NCBI GenBank assembly: GCA_020631395.1
Contig: JAHDHI010000003.1
Coordinates: 1 to 64,000 of the forward strand
Length of the DNA stretch: 64,000 nucleotides
Direction of reading: 5' to 3'
Source of the DNA: Bizionia sp.
Lineage (GTDB): Bacteria; Bacteroidota; Bacteroidia; Flavobacteriales; Flavobacteriaceae
Below the pieces are notes generated by a model. It worked only from the letters and a program-made list of their open reading frames with translations, made no database searches and had not been told where the DNA came from. Each line of letters begins with the position of its first letter. Position 1 is the first letter of the stretch. Positions 29,184 to 38,211 of this stretch are shown one piece after another. The translations under genes and the position numbers were made by a program.

Positions 29184-30353
29184 ATGAGTTTGAATCATTT
29201 TGAAACAGAGGCAATTAGAATACAAACAGAACGCACACAATTTCTTGAGCACTCTACTCCATTGTATTTGACATCGAGTTATGTATTTGAAGATGCCGAA
29301 GACATGCGTGCGTCATTTGCAGAGGAAAAGGAACGTAATGTATATAGTCGATATTCGAATCCAAACACATCTGAGTTCATAGAGAAGATTTGTAAAATGG
29401 AAGGAGCAGAAAGTGGATTTGCATTTGCTTCGGGAATGTCGGCGGTATTTTCAACATTTGCAGCATTGTTGAACTCCGGAGATCACATTGTGTCGGCTAG
29501 GAGCGTTTTTGGTTCTACACATACTTTATTTACCAAGTTTTTGCCAAAATGGAATGTTTCGACAAGTTATTTTAAAATTCAAGATGTCGAAGACATAGAA
29601 ACTTTGATTCAACCAAACACAAAGATAATCTATGCTGAAAGTCCAACAAATCCAGCCGTGGATGTTTTGGACTTGGAGTATTTGGGGGAAATAGCAAAAA
29701 AACACAACTTGCTTTTGATCATTGACAATTGTTTTGCAACGCCATATTTGCAAAACCCGATCAAATTTGGAGCAGACTTGGTGATACATTCTGCAACAAA
29801 GTTGATAGATGGACAAGGACGTGTACTTGGAGGAGTTACCGTTGGTAGAGAGGATTTGATAAATGAAATATACTTGTTTTCAAGAATCACTGGCCCAGCA
29901 ATGTCTCCTTTTAGCGCTTGGGTGTTGTCAAAGAGTTTGGAAACGCTGGCAGTTCGAGTGGATAAGCATTGTGATAATGCATTGAAAGTTGCTCAGTTCC
30001 TAGAACAACACAATAAGGTAAATTTGGTGAAATATCCATTTTTAAAATCTCATCCGCAGTACGAAATTGCAAAAAAGCAAATGAAACTCGGTGGGAACAT
30101 CGTGGCTTTCGAAGTAAAGGGAGGAGTAGAAGCAGGAAGACGGTTTTTAAACAACATCAAATTAGCCTCGTTATCGGCCAATTTGGGAGATACGAGAACA
30201 ATAGTAACACACCCAGCATCTACTACGCATAGCAAACTATCTGAAGATGATAGGTTGGAAACGGGAATATTCGATGGATTGGTAAGGGTCTCCGTAGGTT
30301 TGGAAAATGTAGAGGACATTATTGGTGATTTAAACCAAGCTTTGGATAATTGA
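29184..30353 (+). CDS. metZ: Cys/Met-metabolism PLP enzyme, O-succinylhomoserine sulfhydrylase-like
   Basis: A 389-residue PLP enzyme with the lysine in HSATKLIDGQGRVLGG. The DGQGR sequence after the lysine and the overall length resemble MetZ-type O-succinylhomoserine sulfhydrylases. A cystathionine gamma-synthase or gamma-lyase role cannot be excluded. It follows the metX-thrA fusion by 26 bases and is the second homocysteine-forming candidate in the same operon. Confidence 0.8.
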   Translation: MSLNHFETEAIRIQTERTQFLEHSTPLYLTSSYVFEDAEDMRASFAEEKERNVYSRYSNPNTSEFIEKICKMEGAESGFAFASGMSAVFSTFAALLNSGDHIVSARSVFGSTHTLFTKFLPKWNVSTSYFKIQDVEDIETLIQPNTKIIYAESPTNPAVDVLDLEYLGEIAKKHNLLLIIDNCFATPYLQNPIKFGADLVIHSATKLIDGQGRVLGGVTVGREDLINEIYLFSRITGPAMSPFSAWVLSKSLETLAVRVDKHCDNALKVAQFLEQHNKVNLVKYPFLKSHPQYEIAKKQMKLGGNIVAFEVKGGVEAGRRFLNNIKLASLSANLGDTRTIVTHPASTTHSKLSEDDRLETGIFDGLVRVSVGLENVEDIIGDLNQALDN

Positions 30354-30425
30354 GCAAGCAGGTGGTTTTAATACAATGGGAAATCATTGGAATGAACAAG
30401 GTATCATAGAGAAAGACATATAGAT

Positions 30426-31430
30426 ATGGGCAACATAAGAGAAGAAATAAAAAAACGAATATTGATTCTGGATGGGGCAATGGGAACAATGTTACAACAG
30501 TACGACTTTTCCGAAGAGGATTTTCGGGGAGAACGTTTTAAAGATTACCCAACGTCACTTCAGGGAAACAATGACTTGTTGACATTGACCCAGCCTGAGG
30601 CAATAGCTGAGATACATAAGAAGTATTTTCAAGCTGGAGCAGACATCATCGAAACGAATACGTTTTCTGGTACGACAATAGCTATGGCAGATTATGATAT
30701 GGAAGATTTGGTGTACGAATTAAATTATGAGTCGGCAAAAATAGCAAAACGAGTTGCAGAAGAATTTACGAAAGAGAACCCTGAGAAACCGCGTTTCGTG
30801 GCAGGAAGCATTGGGCCAACGAATAGAACGGCAAGCATGTCGCCAGATGTCAACGATCCTGGGTTTAGAGCGGTTTCTTTCGATGAGTTGCGCATAGCCT
30901 ATAAATTGCAAGTGGAAGCCTTGTTGGATGGTGGAGTAGATGTCCTTTTGGTAGAAACTGTTTTCGATACGCTTAATGCCAAAGCAGCTTTGTTTGCCAT
31001 AGAAGAAGTAAAAGAAGAACGGAAATTAGATGTGCCAATTATGCTGAGTGGTACGATTACAGATGCGAGTGGGAGAACATTGTCGGGGCAAACGGCAGAA
31101 GCCTTCTTGATATCTGTATCTCATATCCCTCTGTTGTCTGTTGGATTCAATTGTGCATTGGGAGCCAACCTATTGCAGCCACATTTGGAAGCCATTGCAT
31201 CCAAGACGGACTTTGCAATTTCTGCGCATCCAAATGCCGGTTTACCCAATGCATTTGGGGAGTATGATGAAAGTGCAGAAGAAATGGCGGATCAGATAGA
31301 AGAATATCTGAAAAAGGATTTAATAAACATAATAGGAGGCTGTTGTGGTACGACGCCAGAACACATTTCAGCTATCGTAGAATTGTCAGCGAAATATTCC
31401 CCTAGAAAAATAAATGCAGACGTATTGTGA
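30426..31430 (+). CDS. metH: methionine synthase, homocysteine-binding part (split MetH)
   Basis: A 334-residue protein that corresponds only to the N-terminal homocysteine S-methyltransferase domain of MetH. Zinc ligands are C243 (GFNCALG) and C306/C307 ([11 protein letters not shown]). It starts with [23 protein letters not shown], as in full-length MetH. It lacks the pterin, cobalamin and activation domains, which are encoded by the gene at 31708. Its stop overlaps the next gene's start by four bases. Confidence 0.92.
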   Translation: MGNIREEIKKRILILDGAMGTMLQQYDFSEEDFRGERFKDYPTSLQGNNDLLTLTQPEAIAEIHKKYFQAGADIIETNTFSGTTIAMADYDMEDLVYELNYESAKIAKRVAEEFTKENPEKPRFVAGSIGPTNRTASMSPDVNDPGFRAVSFDELRIAYKLQVEALLDGGVDVLLVETVFDTLNAKAALFAIEEVKEERKLDVPIMLSGTITDASGRTLSGQTAEAFLISVSHIPLLSVGFNCALGANLLQPHLEAIASKTDFAISAHPNAGLPNAFGEYDESAEEMADQIEEYLKKDLINIIGGCCGTTPEHISAIVELSAKYSPRKINADVL

Positions 31431-31708
31431 TATTGGAAGTAGCAATCCTTAATATAAAGAAAGGCTTTTCTGAAGAGTTTGAAAAGGCTTTTGGAGAAGC
31501 GCAAGCGATTATTTCATCAATGAAAGGGTATCTTTCTCACAGCTTGAAGAAATGCATGGAAGACGATGACAAGTACATATTGTTGGTGAATTGGGAAACT
31601 CTCGAAGACCATGAAGTCGGTTTTAGAAAATCGGATGAATACAAGGAATGGAAAACACTATTGCATCATTTTTATGAACCTTTTCCAATAGTACAACATT
31701 ATAGGTAA
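31427..31708 (+). CDS. ABM-domain (antibiotic biosynthesis monooxygenase-like) small protein
   Basis: A 93-residue protein with the ferredoxin-like ABM fold pattern: [22 protein letters not shown], then [33 protein letters not shown]. It begins at GTG 31427, overlapping metH part 1, and its last base is the A of the ATG of metH part 2. The tight packing between the two halves of methionine synthase suggests a linked role, for example in handling cobalamin or oxidised intermediates, but this is inference. ABM proteins include monooxygenases and haem-degrading enzymes; no haem ligand is evident here. Confidence 0.75.
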   Translation: MILEVAILNIKKGFSEEFEKAFGEAQAIISSMKGYLSHSLKKCMEDDDKYILLVNWETLEDHEVGFRKSDEYKEWKTLLHHFYEPFPIVQHYR

Positions 31709-34386
31709 TGAATAGAGAAGAAGTTAGACATTTGAAGCTGTCAGGTTTGGAACCGTTGATTATTACGCCAGACAGTAATTTCACCAACGTAGGTGAACGT
31801 ACCAATGTAGCCGGGTCACGCAAGTTTTTAAGATTGGTCAAAGAAGAGAAGTTCGATGAGGCCTTGGCGATAGCTAGAGATCAAGTGGAAGGAGGTGCAC
31901 AGATTATAGACATCAACATGGATGATGGATTGATAGACGGCAAGGAGGCAATGGTTCGTTTTTTAAACCTCATTGCTGCCGAACCGGATATTTGTCGAGT
32001 GCCCATAATGATAGATAGCTCAAAATGGGAAATCATAGAAGCAGGTTTGCAAGTGGTACAAGGGAAGTGCGTCGTAAATTCAATAAGTTTAAAAGAAGGA
32101 GAAGAGAAGTTCATTTGGGAAGCTACTCAAGTAAAACGATATGGGGCAGCTGTAATTGTAATGGCTTTTGATGAAGTCGGGCAAGCCGACAACTATCAAC
32201 GAAGAATAGAAATAGCAGAGCGTTCCTATAGAGTTTTGGTTGACAAGGTAGGCTTCAAAGCAGAAGACATCATCTTCGATTTAAACATCTTTCCTGTGGC
32301 AACAGGAATGGAGGAACACAGAAGAAACGCGATAGATTTCATAGAAGCTACACGTTGGGTTCGTAAAAACTTGCCACACGTAAGTGTCAGTGGAGGTGTC
32401 AGCAATGTCTCCTTTTCATTTAGAGGAAACAATACGGTAAGAGAAGCCATGCATTCCGTATTCCTATACTATGCGATTCAAGCTGGAATGAACATAGGAA
32501 TCGTGAACCCCACGATGTTGGAAGTGTATGATGACATTCCAAAGGACTTGTTGGAACACATAGAAGATGTGATCCTCGATAGAAGAGATGATGCCACCGA
32601 GCGATTATTGGATTTTTCAGAGACTGTAAAAGGGAAGGTTAAAGACCCTGAGAAAGTTTTGGAATGGAGAACGTTGTCATTGCAAGAAAGAATAACACAT
32701 TCACTTGTCAAGGGAATCGATGCCTTTATAGTTGAAGATGTCGAGGAGGCTCGTAAAAGCGTAGAAAAGCCACTACATGTCATAGAAGGGCATTTAATGA
32801 CTGGAATGAACGTGGTTGGAGACTTGTTCGGAAGCGGAAAGATGTTTTTGCCACAAGTGGTGAAATCCGCTAGGGTGATGAAAAAGGCCGTGGCGTATCT
32901 GAACCCGTACATTGAAGCTGAAAAAGGAGAAAAACAACAAGCCTTGGGGAAAGTTTTGATGGCGACGGTAAAAGGAGACGTGCATGACATAGGGAAAAAC
33001 ATAGTGAGCGTCGTCTTGGGATGCAACAATTACGAAATTGTGGATATGGGAGTCATGGTGCCACCAGAGAAAATAATAGAAACAGCAATCAAGGAGAATG
33101 TGGACATCATTGGATTGAGTGGGTTGATAACGCCTTCATTGGACGAAATGGTGTATTTGGCCAAAGAGATGGAACGAGAAAATTTTTCCGTACCATTGTT
33201 GATAGGAGGGGCGACAACGTCGAAGGCACATACAGCCGTAAAGATAGATACACAATATAAAAATGCCGTAGTACACGTAAACGATGCTTCAAGAGCAGTT
33301 ACGGTAGTTGGAGATTTGCTGAATAAGAAAACAACCAATCTCTATGTAGCCAAATTAAAAAAGGATTATGATGAATTTCGTGAAAAATTTCTAAAACGAG
33401 GAAAAACCAAGTCCTATGTCTCAATAGACCAGGCTAGAAAGAGAAAGTTCAAAATAGATTGGAACACTTCAGAAATAGTCAAACCCAAGCAATTGGGAAT
33501 CCAAACCATTCAAGAGTTTGATATTCGTAAGCTTGAAGAATACATAGATTGGTCTCCATTTTTTAGAAGTTGGGATTTGCATGGGAAATACCCGAGTATT
33601 TTAACAGATGAGGTAGTAGGAGAGCAAGCCACAGAGTTGTTTGCAGATGCGCAAACATTATTGCAGCGTGTATTTGATGAAAAACTATTAAGGGCAAAAG
33701 CTATTTTTGGATTGTTTCCAGCAAATTCAATAAATGATGATGACATAGAAATCTACAATGAAGATGGAGCGTTAAAAGATACATTCATAACACTTCGCCA
33801 GCAATTGAAGAAAAGAGAAGGTGTGCCTAGTTTTGCTCTGGCAGATTTCGTGGCACCCAAAGATTCTAATAAGCAAGATTACATGGGGTGCTTCTGTGTG
33901 AGTACTGGATTTGGGACAAAAGAATTGGCAGAAGCCTTTGAAGCAGACAACGACGATTACAATTCCATTATGATAAAGGCCTTGGCAGATCGTTTGGCAG
34001 AAGCCTTTGCGGAGTATTTGCACAAGGAAGTAAGAACAAGACATTGGGGTTATGCCAAAGAAGAGAGTCTTACCAATCTAGAATTAATCAAGGAAGAGTA
34101 TAAAGGTATTCGTCCAGCCCCAGGTTATCCCGCTTGCCCAGATCATTTGGAGAAGGAAACCATTTGGAAGTTATTGGAAGTTGAAGAAACAATAGGAGTA
34201 CAATTGACAGATAGTTTGGCAATGTGGCCAGCAGCAAGCGTTAGTGGCTATTATTTAGGCAATAAAGAAGCAAAGTATTTTGGTCTTGGAAAGATAAAGG
34301 AAGATCAATTGAAAGATTATGCTAAGCGTAGAAATATTGATGAAGCAGAAGCTAGAAAATGGTTAAATCCAAATTTGGCAGAATAA
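31708..34386 (+). CDS. metH: methionine synthase, pterin-, cobalamin- and SAM-binding part (split MetH)
   Basis: An 892-residue protein matching the rest of cobalamin-dependent MetH. The pterin-binding domain starts with [13 protein letters not shown] near residue 28. The helical cap is followed by the B12 domain with the axial ligand H426 in [19 protein letters not shown] and [10 protein letters not shown]. The C-terminal activation domain carries [12 protein letters not shown] starting at R802. Together with the gene at 30426 it would form a complete enzyme that transfers a methyl group from methyl-tetrahydrofolate to homocysteine. It begins on the last base of the ABM gene. Confidence 0.94.
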   Translation: MNREEVRHLKLSGLEPLIITPDSNFTNVGERTNVAGSRKFLRLVKEEKFDEALAIARDQVEGGAQIIDINMDDGLIDGKEAMVRFLNLIAAEPDICRVPIMIDSSKWEIIEAGLQVVQGKCVVNSISLKEGEEKFIWEATQVKRYGAAVIVMAFDEVGQADNYQRRIEIAERSYRVLVDKVGFKAEDIIFDLNIFPVATGMEEHRRNAIDFIEATRWVRKNLPHVSVSGGVSNVSFSFRGNNTVREAMHSVFLYYAIQAGMNIGIVNPTMLEVYDDIPKDLLEHIEDVILDRRDDATERLLDFSETVKGKVKDPEKVLEWRTLSLQERITHSLVKGIDAFIVEDVEEARKSVEKPLHVIEGHLMTGMNVVGDLFGSGKMFLPQVVKSARVMKKAVAYLNPYIEAEKGEKQQALGKVLMATVKGDVHDIGKNIVSVVLGCNNYEIVDMGVMVPPEKIIETAIKENVDIIGLSGLITPSLDEMVYLAKEMERENFSVPLLIGGATTSKAHTAVKIDTQYKNAVVHVNDASRAVTVVGDLLNKKTTNLYVAKLKKDYDEFREKFLKRGKTKSYVSIDQARKRKFKIDWNTSEIVKPKQLGIQTIQEFDIRKLEEYIDWSPFFRSWDLHGKYPSILTDEVVGEQATELFADAQTLLQRVFDEKLLRAKAIFGLFPANSINDDDIEIYNEDGALKDTFITLRQQLKKREGVPSFALADFVAPKDSNKQDYMGCFCVSTGFGTKELAEAFEADNDDYNSIMIKALADRLAEAFAEYLHKEVRTRHWGYAKEESLTNLELIKEEYKGIRPAPGYPACPDHLEKETIWKLLEVEETIGVQLTDSLAMWPAASVSGYYLGNKEAKYFGLGKIKEDQLKDYAKRRNIDEAEARKWLNPNLAE

Positions 34387-34433
34387 ACCGAGAACATGAT
34401 GAAACATTCATAACTAAAAAGATAGATACACAG

Positions 34434-34685
34434 ATGAAAGACGGATTTATTAAGTTAAAGTTAGGTAGCCATGTCATAGTACATGGGTTCGATGAGAACA
34501 ACAAAGAAATAATAGAGAATGTAATTACAGATGAATATTCAGAAAAACTAGTTGCAATAAATAGAATAAAATCCATTGGAGAGAAATTCGTGTTAACGGA
34601 TTATGTAGACGGAAGATGGATTTATTGGGAATATGAAGGTAGTTTTCAATCATTGGAGGAGAATTTGAAAAGATGTGTTGAATGA
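34434..34685 (+). CDS. small hypothetical protein in the met operon
   Basis: An 83-residue soluble protein beginning MKDGFIKLKLGSHVIVHGFDENN and ending near a Trp/Tyr-rich stretch (GRWIYWEYEG). An open frame extends upstream to 34359 but would overlap the end of metH; ATG 34434 gives a sensible N-terminus 47 bases after metH. I recognise no family. It looks beta-rich and lies between metH and metF. Confidence 0.5.
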   Translation: MKDGFIKLKLGSHVIVHGFDENNKEIIENVITDEYSEKLVAINRIKSIGEKFVLTDYVDGRWIYWEYEGSFQSLEENLKRCVE

Positions 34686-34800
34686 TACAATTTCAAGAAT
34701 TCTTTTCCTGATTCAGAATCTTCGGGAAAAGCCTAAGGTTTACAAGGTATAAAATTAAGGACAAACAAAAAAGCATACGACTGCGAAGGTAACAAGCATT

Positions 34801-35754
34801 ATGAAAGTAACTGAACATATAAAAAAGGCAAATGGCAAGACATTGTTTTCTTTTGAAATCATTCCGCCCAAAAAAGGACGAAACATTCAAGAACTATACA
34901 ATAACATAGATCCTTTAATGGAATTCAAGCCTCCTTTTATAGATGTTACTACATCTCGTGAGGAATATGTGTACATTGACAAAGAAGGGCTTTTAGATAG
35001 AAAGATAACAAGAATGCGTCCTGGCACGGTAGGGATTTGTGCGGCAATAAAGCATAAATATGAAGTAGATACGGTACCGCATGTTCTATGTGGTGGCTTT
35101 ACAAAAGAGGAGACCGAATATTTGTTGGTGGATTGCCATTACCTAGGAATAAACAATGTAATGGCTCTACGAGGAGATGCCATGAAACATCAAAAGTATT
35201 TTGAAGCGGCCAAAGGAGGACATCTATATGCACAGGAATTGGTGTCGCAAATCCAAAACCTCAATACAGGTAAGTATTTGCACGATGTGGTAGAAGCCGA
35301 TTACAAATCTGATTTTTGCATAGGAGTTGCAGGTTACCCTGAAAAGCATCTGGAAGCACCTTCATTGCAAACGGACTTGAAAAGACTTAAGGAAAAGGTA
35401 GACGCGGGAGCGGACTATGTTGTAACCCAAATGTTTTTTGACAACAAAAAGTATTTTGATTTCGTAGAAGCGGCCAAAAATGTTGGAATAAACGTACCAA
35501 TTATTCCTGGAATAAAACCCATAGCCGTAAAGAGACATTTGCAATTGTTGCCACAAGTATTCAAAATAGATTTACCAGAAGATCTCATCGATGAGGTGGA
35601 TAATTGTAACAACAACAAAGCGGTGAGGCAAGTTGGCATAGAGTGGGCAATTAAGCAATCCAAGGAACTCCAAGAAGCAGGTGTTCCAGTCCTTCATTAT
35701 TACTCAATGGGCAAAAGTGACAACATAAAAGCCATAGCGTCAGAAGTTTTTTAG
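34801..35754 (+). CDS. metF: 5,10-methylenetetrahydrofolate reductase
   Basis: A 317-residue FAD enzyme that makes 5-methyl-tetrahydrofolate, the methyl donor for MetH. It shows the family start SFEIIPPKKGRNI, the ALRGDAM loop and DAGADYVVTQMFFDN. It lies 115 bases after the small hypothetical gene, downstream of the split metH, and completes the methionine group. Confidence 0.94.
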   Translation: MKVTEHIKKANGKTLFSFEIIPPKKGRNIQELYNNIDPLMEFKPPFIDVTTSREEYVYIDKEGLLDRKITRMRPGTVGICAAIKHKYEVDTVPHVLCGGFTKEETEYLLVDCHYLGINNVMALRGDAMKHQKYFEAAKGGHLYAQELVSQIQNLNTGKYLHDVVEADYKSDFCIGVAGYPEKHLEAPSLQTDLKRLKEKVDAGADYVVTQMFFDNKKYFDFVEAAKNVGINVPIIPGIKPIAVKRHLQLLPQVFKIDLPEDLIDEVDNCNNNKAVRQVGIEWAIKQSKELQEAGVPVLHYYSMGKSDNIKAIASEVF

Positions 35755-35773
35755 TCTGTTTTAAAAAAAACAT

Positions 35774-35781
35774 TAAATTTG
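35774..35781 (+). promoter_or_regulatory. candidate -7 box before the Rrf2 gene
   Basis: TAAATTTG matches the Bacteroidota consensus TAnnTTTG exactly. It ends only four bases before the ATG at 35786, so a transcript from it would be nearly leaderless. No TTG is seen at the normal upstream distance, so it may not be used. Confidence 0.3.
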
Positions 35782-35785
35782 TCTT

Positions 35786-36196
35786 ATGCTTTCAAAGAAA
35801 ACAAAATACGGAATTAAGGCCATTGTATATTTGGCAAGACAAAAGGACAGGACGCCTGTACAAATTGCGACCATCTCTAATGAGGAAAGTATTTCTCTTA
35901 AATTTTTGGAGAGTATATTATTGACACTCCGAAAAAATGGGGTTTTGGGATCCAAAAAAGGCAAAGGAGGTGGATACTATTTGCTTAAAGACCCAAAAGA
36001 CATAAATATGGCCAATGTCATGAGGGTTCTTGAAGGACCAATAGCGATGGTACCGTGTGTAAGTTTGAATTTTTATGAAAAATGTGATGATTGTCCTGAT
36101 GAAAATGCATGTGCCGTTCATGGTTTGATGGCTCAAGTACGAGACAGTTCATTGGAGATTTTTAGAAATACTACTTTGGCAGATTTATCTCAATAA
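35786..36196 (+). CDS. Rrf2-family iron-sulfur transcription regulator
   Basis: A 136-residue regulator starting MLSKKTKYGIKAIVYLA, the standard Rrf2 N-terminus. A winged helix (KKGKGGGYYL is the wing) is followed by a cysteine group C91, C100, C103, C109 and H112, fitting an IscR-like iron-sulfur sensor. It is placed directly before the sulfate assimilation cluster. Like CymR or IscR relatives it probably controls cysteine or sulfur genes, but whether it responds to iron-sulfur status or to a CysK-type partner cannot be read from the sequence. Confidence 0.88.
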   Translation: MLSKKTKYGIKAIVYLARQKDRTPVQIATISNEESISLKFLESILLTLRKNGVLGSKKGKGGGYYLLKDPKDINMANVMRVLEGPIAMVPCVSLNFYEKCDDCPDENACAVHGLMAQVRDSSLEIFRNTTLADLSQ

Positions 36197-36228
36197 CAAA
36201 AAAATAATACACATTTTCAATTAACTTC

Positions 36229-36296
36229 TTTGGTATTTAAACTTTAATTTATATGTTTGCATCATTATCCTAGTAAATAGATAGGGTTTATAGGAT
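36229..36296 (+). promoter_or_regulatory. promoter of the sulfate assimilation operon with an inverted repeat
   Basis: TTTG at 36229-36232 and TATGTTTG at 36252-36259 are separated by 19 bases, a full match to the Bacteroidota -33/-7 promoter. Just after the expected start of transcription lies an inverted repeat: ATCCTA at 36267-36272 and TAGGAT at 36291-36296. The position suits an operator, and the Rrf2 regulator next door is the obvious candidate to bind it. The first gene starts at 36315. Confidence 0.65.
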
Positions 36297-36314
36297 TTAA
36301 AATGATATAAGATT

Positions 36315-36566
36315 ATGAACACTGCGTTAGAAGTGGAAAGAGATATAGAAGTCAAAGAAAATGTTTCAGAAGAAAAACTGAAAAGAAGTTTGGTGAAAAC
36401 AATTAGTTGGAGAGTTGTGGGAACAATAGATACCATTGTGATCTCCTATTTGATAACAGGAACGTTGACATTGGCATTCTCGATAGGGTTTGTGGAGTTG
36501 GTTTCCAAATTAATATTGTATTTCTTTCATGAACGCGCTTGGAACAAAATAAAATGGGGAAAATAA
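36315..36566 (+). CDS. DUF2061 small membrane protein
   Basis: An 83-residue protein with an acidic/basic N-terminal third, then two hydrophobic segments (VVGTIDTIVISYLITGTLTL and FSIGFVELVSKLILYFFHE) ending in a conserved-looking HERAWNKIKWG. This matches DUF2061, a family of unknown function that I associate with sulfate-assimilation genes. It is first in the cys operon, and its TAA stop overlaps the cysH start codon. A role in sulfate uptake or in anchoring the reductases is possible but unproven. Confidence 0.78.
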   Translation: MNTALEVERDIEVKENVSEEKLKRSLVKTISWRVVGTIDTIVISYLITGTLTLAFSIGFVELVSKLILYFFHERAWNKIKWGK

Positions 36567-37180
36567 TGACACTTAACTTAAAAGAGATAAACAAGGAATT
36601 GGAAGGGAAAACCCCTTTGGAAATTGTGGAATGGGCTATAGGTTTTTCCAAAGAACCAGTTGTGACCACAAATTTTAGACCCTATGAGGCCGCAATCTTG
36701 AAATTGACGAATTTGGTTAAAAAAGACATAAAGGTGATTTGGTGTGATACCGGTTACAATACCCCGAATACGTACAGGCATGCTGAAGAGCTCATAAGGA
36801 CATTGAATCTCAATGTGAAACTATACGTGCCAAAACAAACAACTTCGCATAGGGATGTTGTTTTGGGAATACCGGACATAAACGACTCCAAGCACAAGGA
36901 TTTCACGGAACAAGTGAAATTGGAACCTTTTAGAAGAGCCATGAAGGAGCACAAACCAGACGTTTGGTTTACGAATTTGAGAAAAGGACAAACTTCATTT
37001 CGAGATACTATAGATGTCGTTTCCCAAGATGCAAATGGAGTTGTGAAAGTAAGTCCCTTTTACAATTGGACAGATGAGCAATTGGATGTCTTCATGGAAG
37101 AAAACAATTTGCCAAACGAGTTCAAATACTTTGATCCAACAAAACAATTAGAAAATAGAGAGTGTGGGTTACACGCCTAA
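36566..37180 (+). CDS. cysH: adenylylsulfate/phosphoadenylylsulfate reductase
   Basis: A 204-residue reductase of the PAPS-reductase family that releases sulfite from activated sulfate. The catalytic cysteine is C200 in RECGLH at the C-terminus, and IKVIWCDTGYNTPNTYR is the family's core. The paired cysteines (CC and CxxC) that bind the [4Fe-4S] cluster of bacterial APS reductases are absent, so by motif it is of the PAPS or cluster-free type. I chose ATG 36566, which overlaps the DUF2061 stop; TTG 36539 and ATG 36554 are less likely. Confidence 0.88.
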   Translation: MTLNLKEINKELEGKTPLEIVEWAIGFSKEPVVTTNFRPYEAAILKLTNLVKKDIKVIWCDTGYNTPNTYRHAEELIRTLNLNVKLYVPKQTTSHRDVVLGIPDINDSKHKDFTEQVKLEPFRRAMKEHKPDVWFTNLRKGQTSFRDTIDVVSQDANGVVKVSPFYNWTDEQLDVFMEENNLPNEFKYFDPTKQLENRECGLHA

Positions 37181-37190
37181 GACATAGAAT

Positions 37191-38093
37191 ATGAAAGATA
37201 CATCAAACATAAACCCGTTAGAAAACGAAGCTATATACATCATAAGGGAAGTGGCAGCACAATTCGAAAAACCAGTGCTCTTGTTTTCAGGAGGGAAGGA
37301 TTCCATAACCTTGGTTAGACTGGCGCAAAAGGCATTTTATCCAGCGAAGATACCGTTTCCATTAATGCACATAGATACGGGACACAATTTTCCGGAAACC
37401 ATAGAGTTCAGAGATCGTTTGGTAAAGGAATTGGGCTTGGAGTTGATTGTAAGAAATGTTCAAGACTCCATCGATGAAGGGAAAGTAAGGGAAGAATCCG
37501 GTCGTTATGCAAGTAGAAATGTCTTGCAAACGACGACACTTCTCGATGCCATTGAGGAGTTTAAGTTTGATGCTTGCATTGGAGGAGCAAGGAGAGATGA
37601 AGAAAAGGCGAGAGCCAAGGAACGCATCTTCTCCGTTCGTGACGATTTTGGACAATGGGATGAAAAGAATCAACGTCCAGAGTTGTTCGATATGTTGAAT
37701 GGTAACATAGAATTAGGTCAAAATGTTCGCGTGTTTCCAATTTCCAATTGGACGGAATTGGATGTCTGGTCCTATATTCAAAAAGAGCAAATAGAGATTC
37801 CTTCCATTTATTTTGCGCATACGAGGGCTACCTTCTTAAGAGATGGTTTAATATGGTCTGCAGATGATGACGTGGTGTATAGAGATGAAAACGAGGAAGT
37901 AGAAGAAAGAGAGGTTCGTTTTAGAACCGTCGGAGACATGAGTTGTACTGCAGCTGTCCTATCCTCTGCGTCGGACATAGTGAGCGTCGTTCAAGAAATT
38001 AGAGATTCCACAATTTCCGAAAGAGGAGCTAGAATAGACGACAAGCGCTCGGAAGCTGCAATGGAAAAGCGTAAGCAACAAGGGTACTTTTAA
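37191..38093 (+). CDS. cysD: sulfate adenylyltransferase, subunit 2
   Basis: A 300-residue ATP pyrophosphatase-fold subunit that adenylates sulfate together with CysN. The PP motif is FSGGKDSITLVRLA. HIDTGHNFPETIEFRD, CIGGARRDEEKARAKERIFS and the C-terminal end EAAMEKRKQQGYF are all typical. It starts ten bases after cysH. Confidence 0.95.
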   Translation: MKDTSNINPLENEAIYIIREVAAQFEKPVLLFSGGKDSITLVRLAQKAFYPAKIPFPLMHIDTGHNFPETIEFRDRLVKELGLELIVRNVQDSIDEGKVREESGRYASRNVLQTTTLLDAIEEFKFDACIGGARRDEEKARAKERIFSVRDDFGQWDEKNQRPELFDMLNGNIELGQNVRVFPISNWTELDVWSYIQKEQIEIPSIYFAHTRATFLRDGLIWSADDDVVYRDENEEVEEREVRFRTVGDMSCTAAVLSSASDIVSVVQEIRDSTISERGARIDDKRSEAAMEKRKQQGYF

Positions 38094-38119
38094 CATTTTT
38101 CCTTTAAAGGATTTAGCTC

Positions 38120-38149
38120 TTGGCCATTGGAAAATCAACCATTGGTCAA
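38120..38149. other. imperfect inverted repeat between cysD and cysN
   Basis: TTGGCCATTGG and CCATTGGTCAA lie ten bases apart and are inverted copies with two mismatches. CCATTGG also appears twice as a direct repeat. No T-run follows. It may be a processing or stabilising hairpin, or a protein site, in the 118-base gap. Confidence 0.25.
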
Positions 38150-38211
38150 CATTAAAAAAATAAGAATCAAGCCAACAAATAGTTTAGACTAAAGGCGAAC
38201 AGCAGAAAAAA

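Noticed and set aside
32478-33029. Open frame of 183 codons on the minus strand within metH
   Set aside because: Antisense shadow of the conserved cap and B12 domains; rich in Ser, Thr and Phe as expected of a complement.
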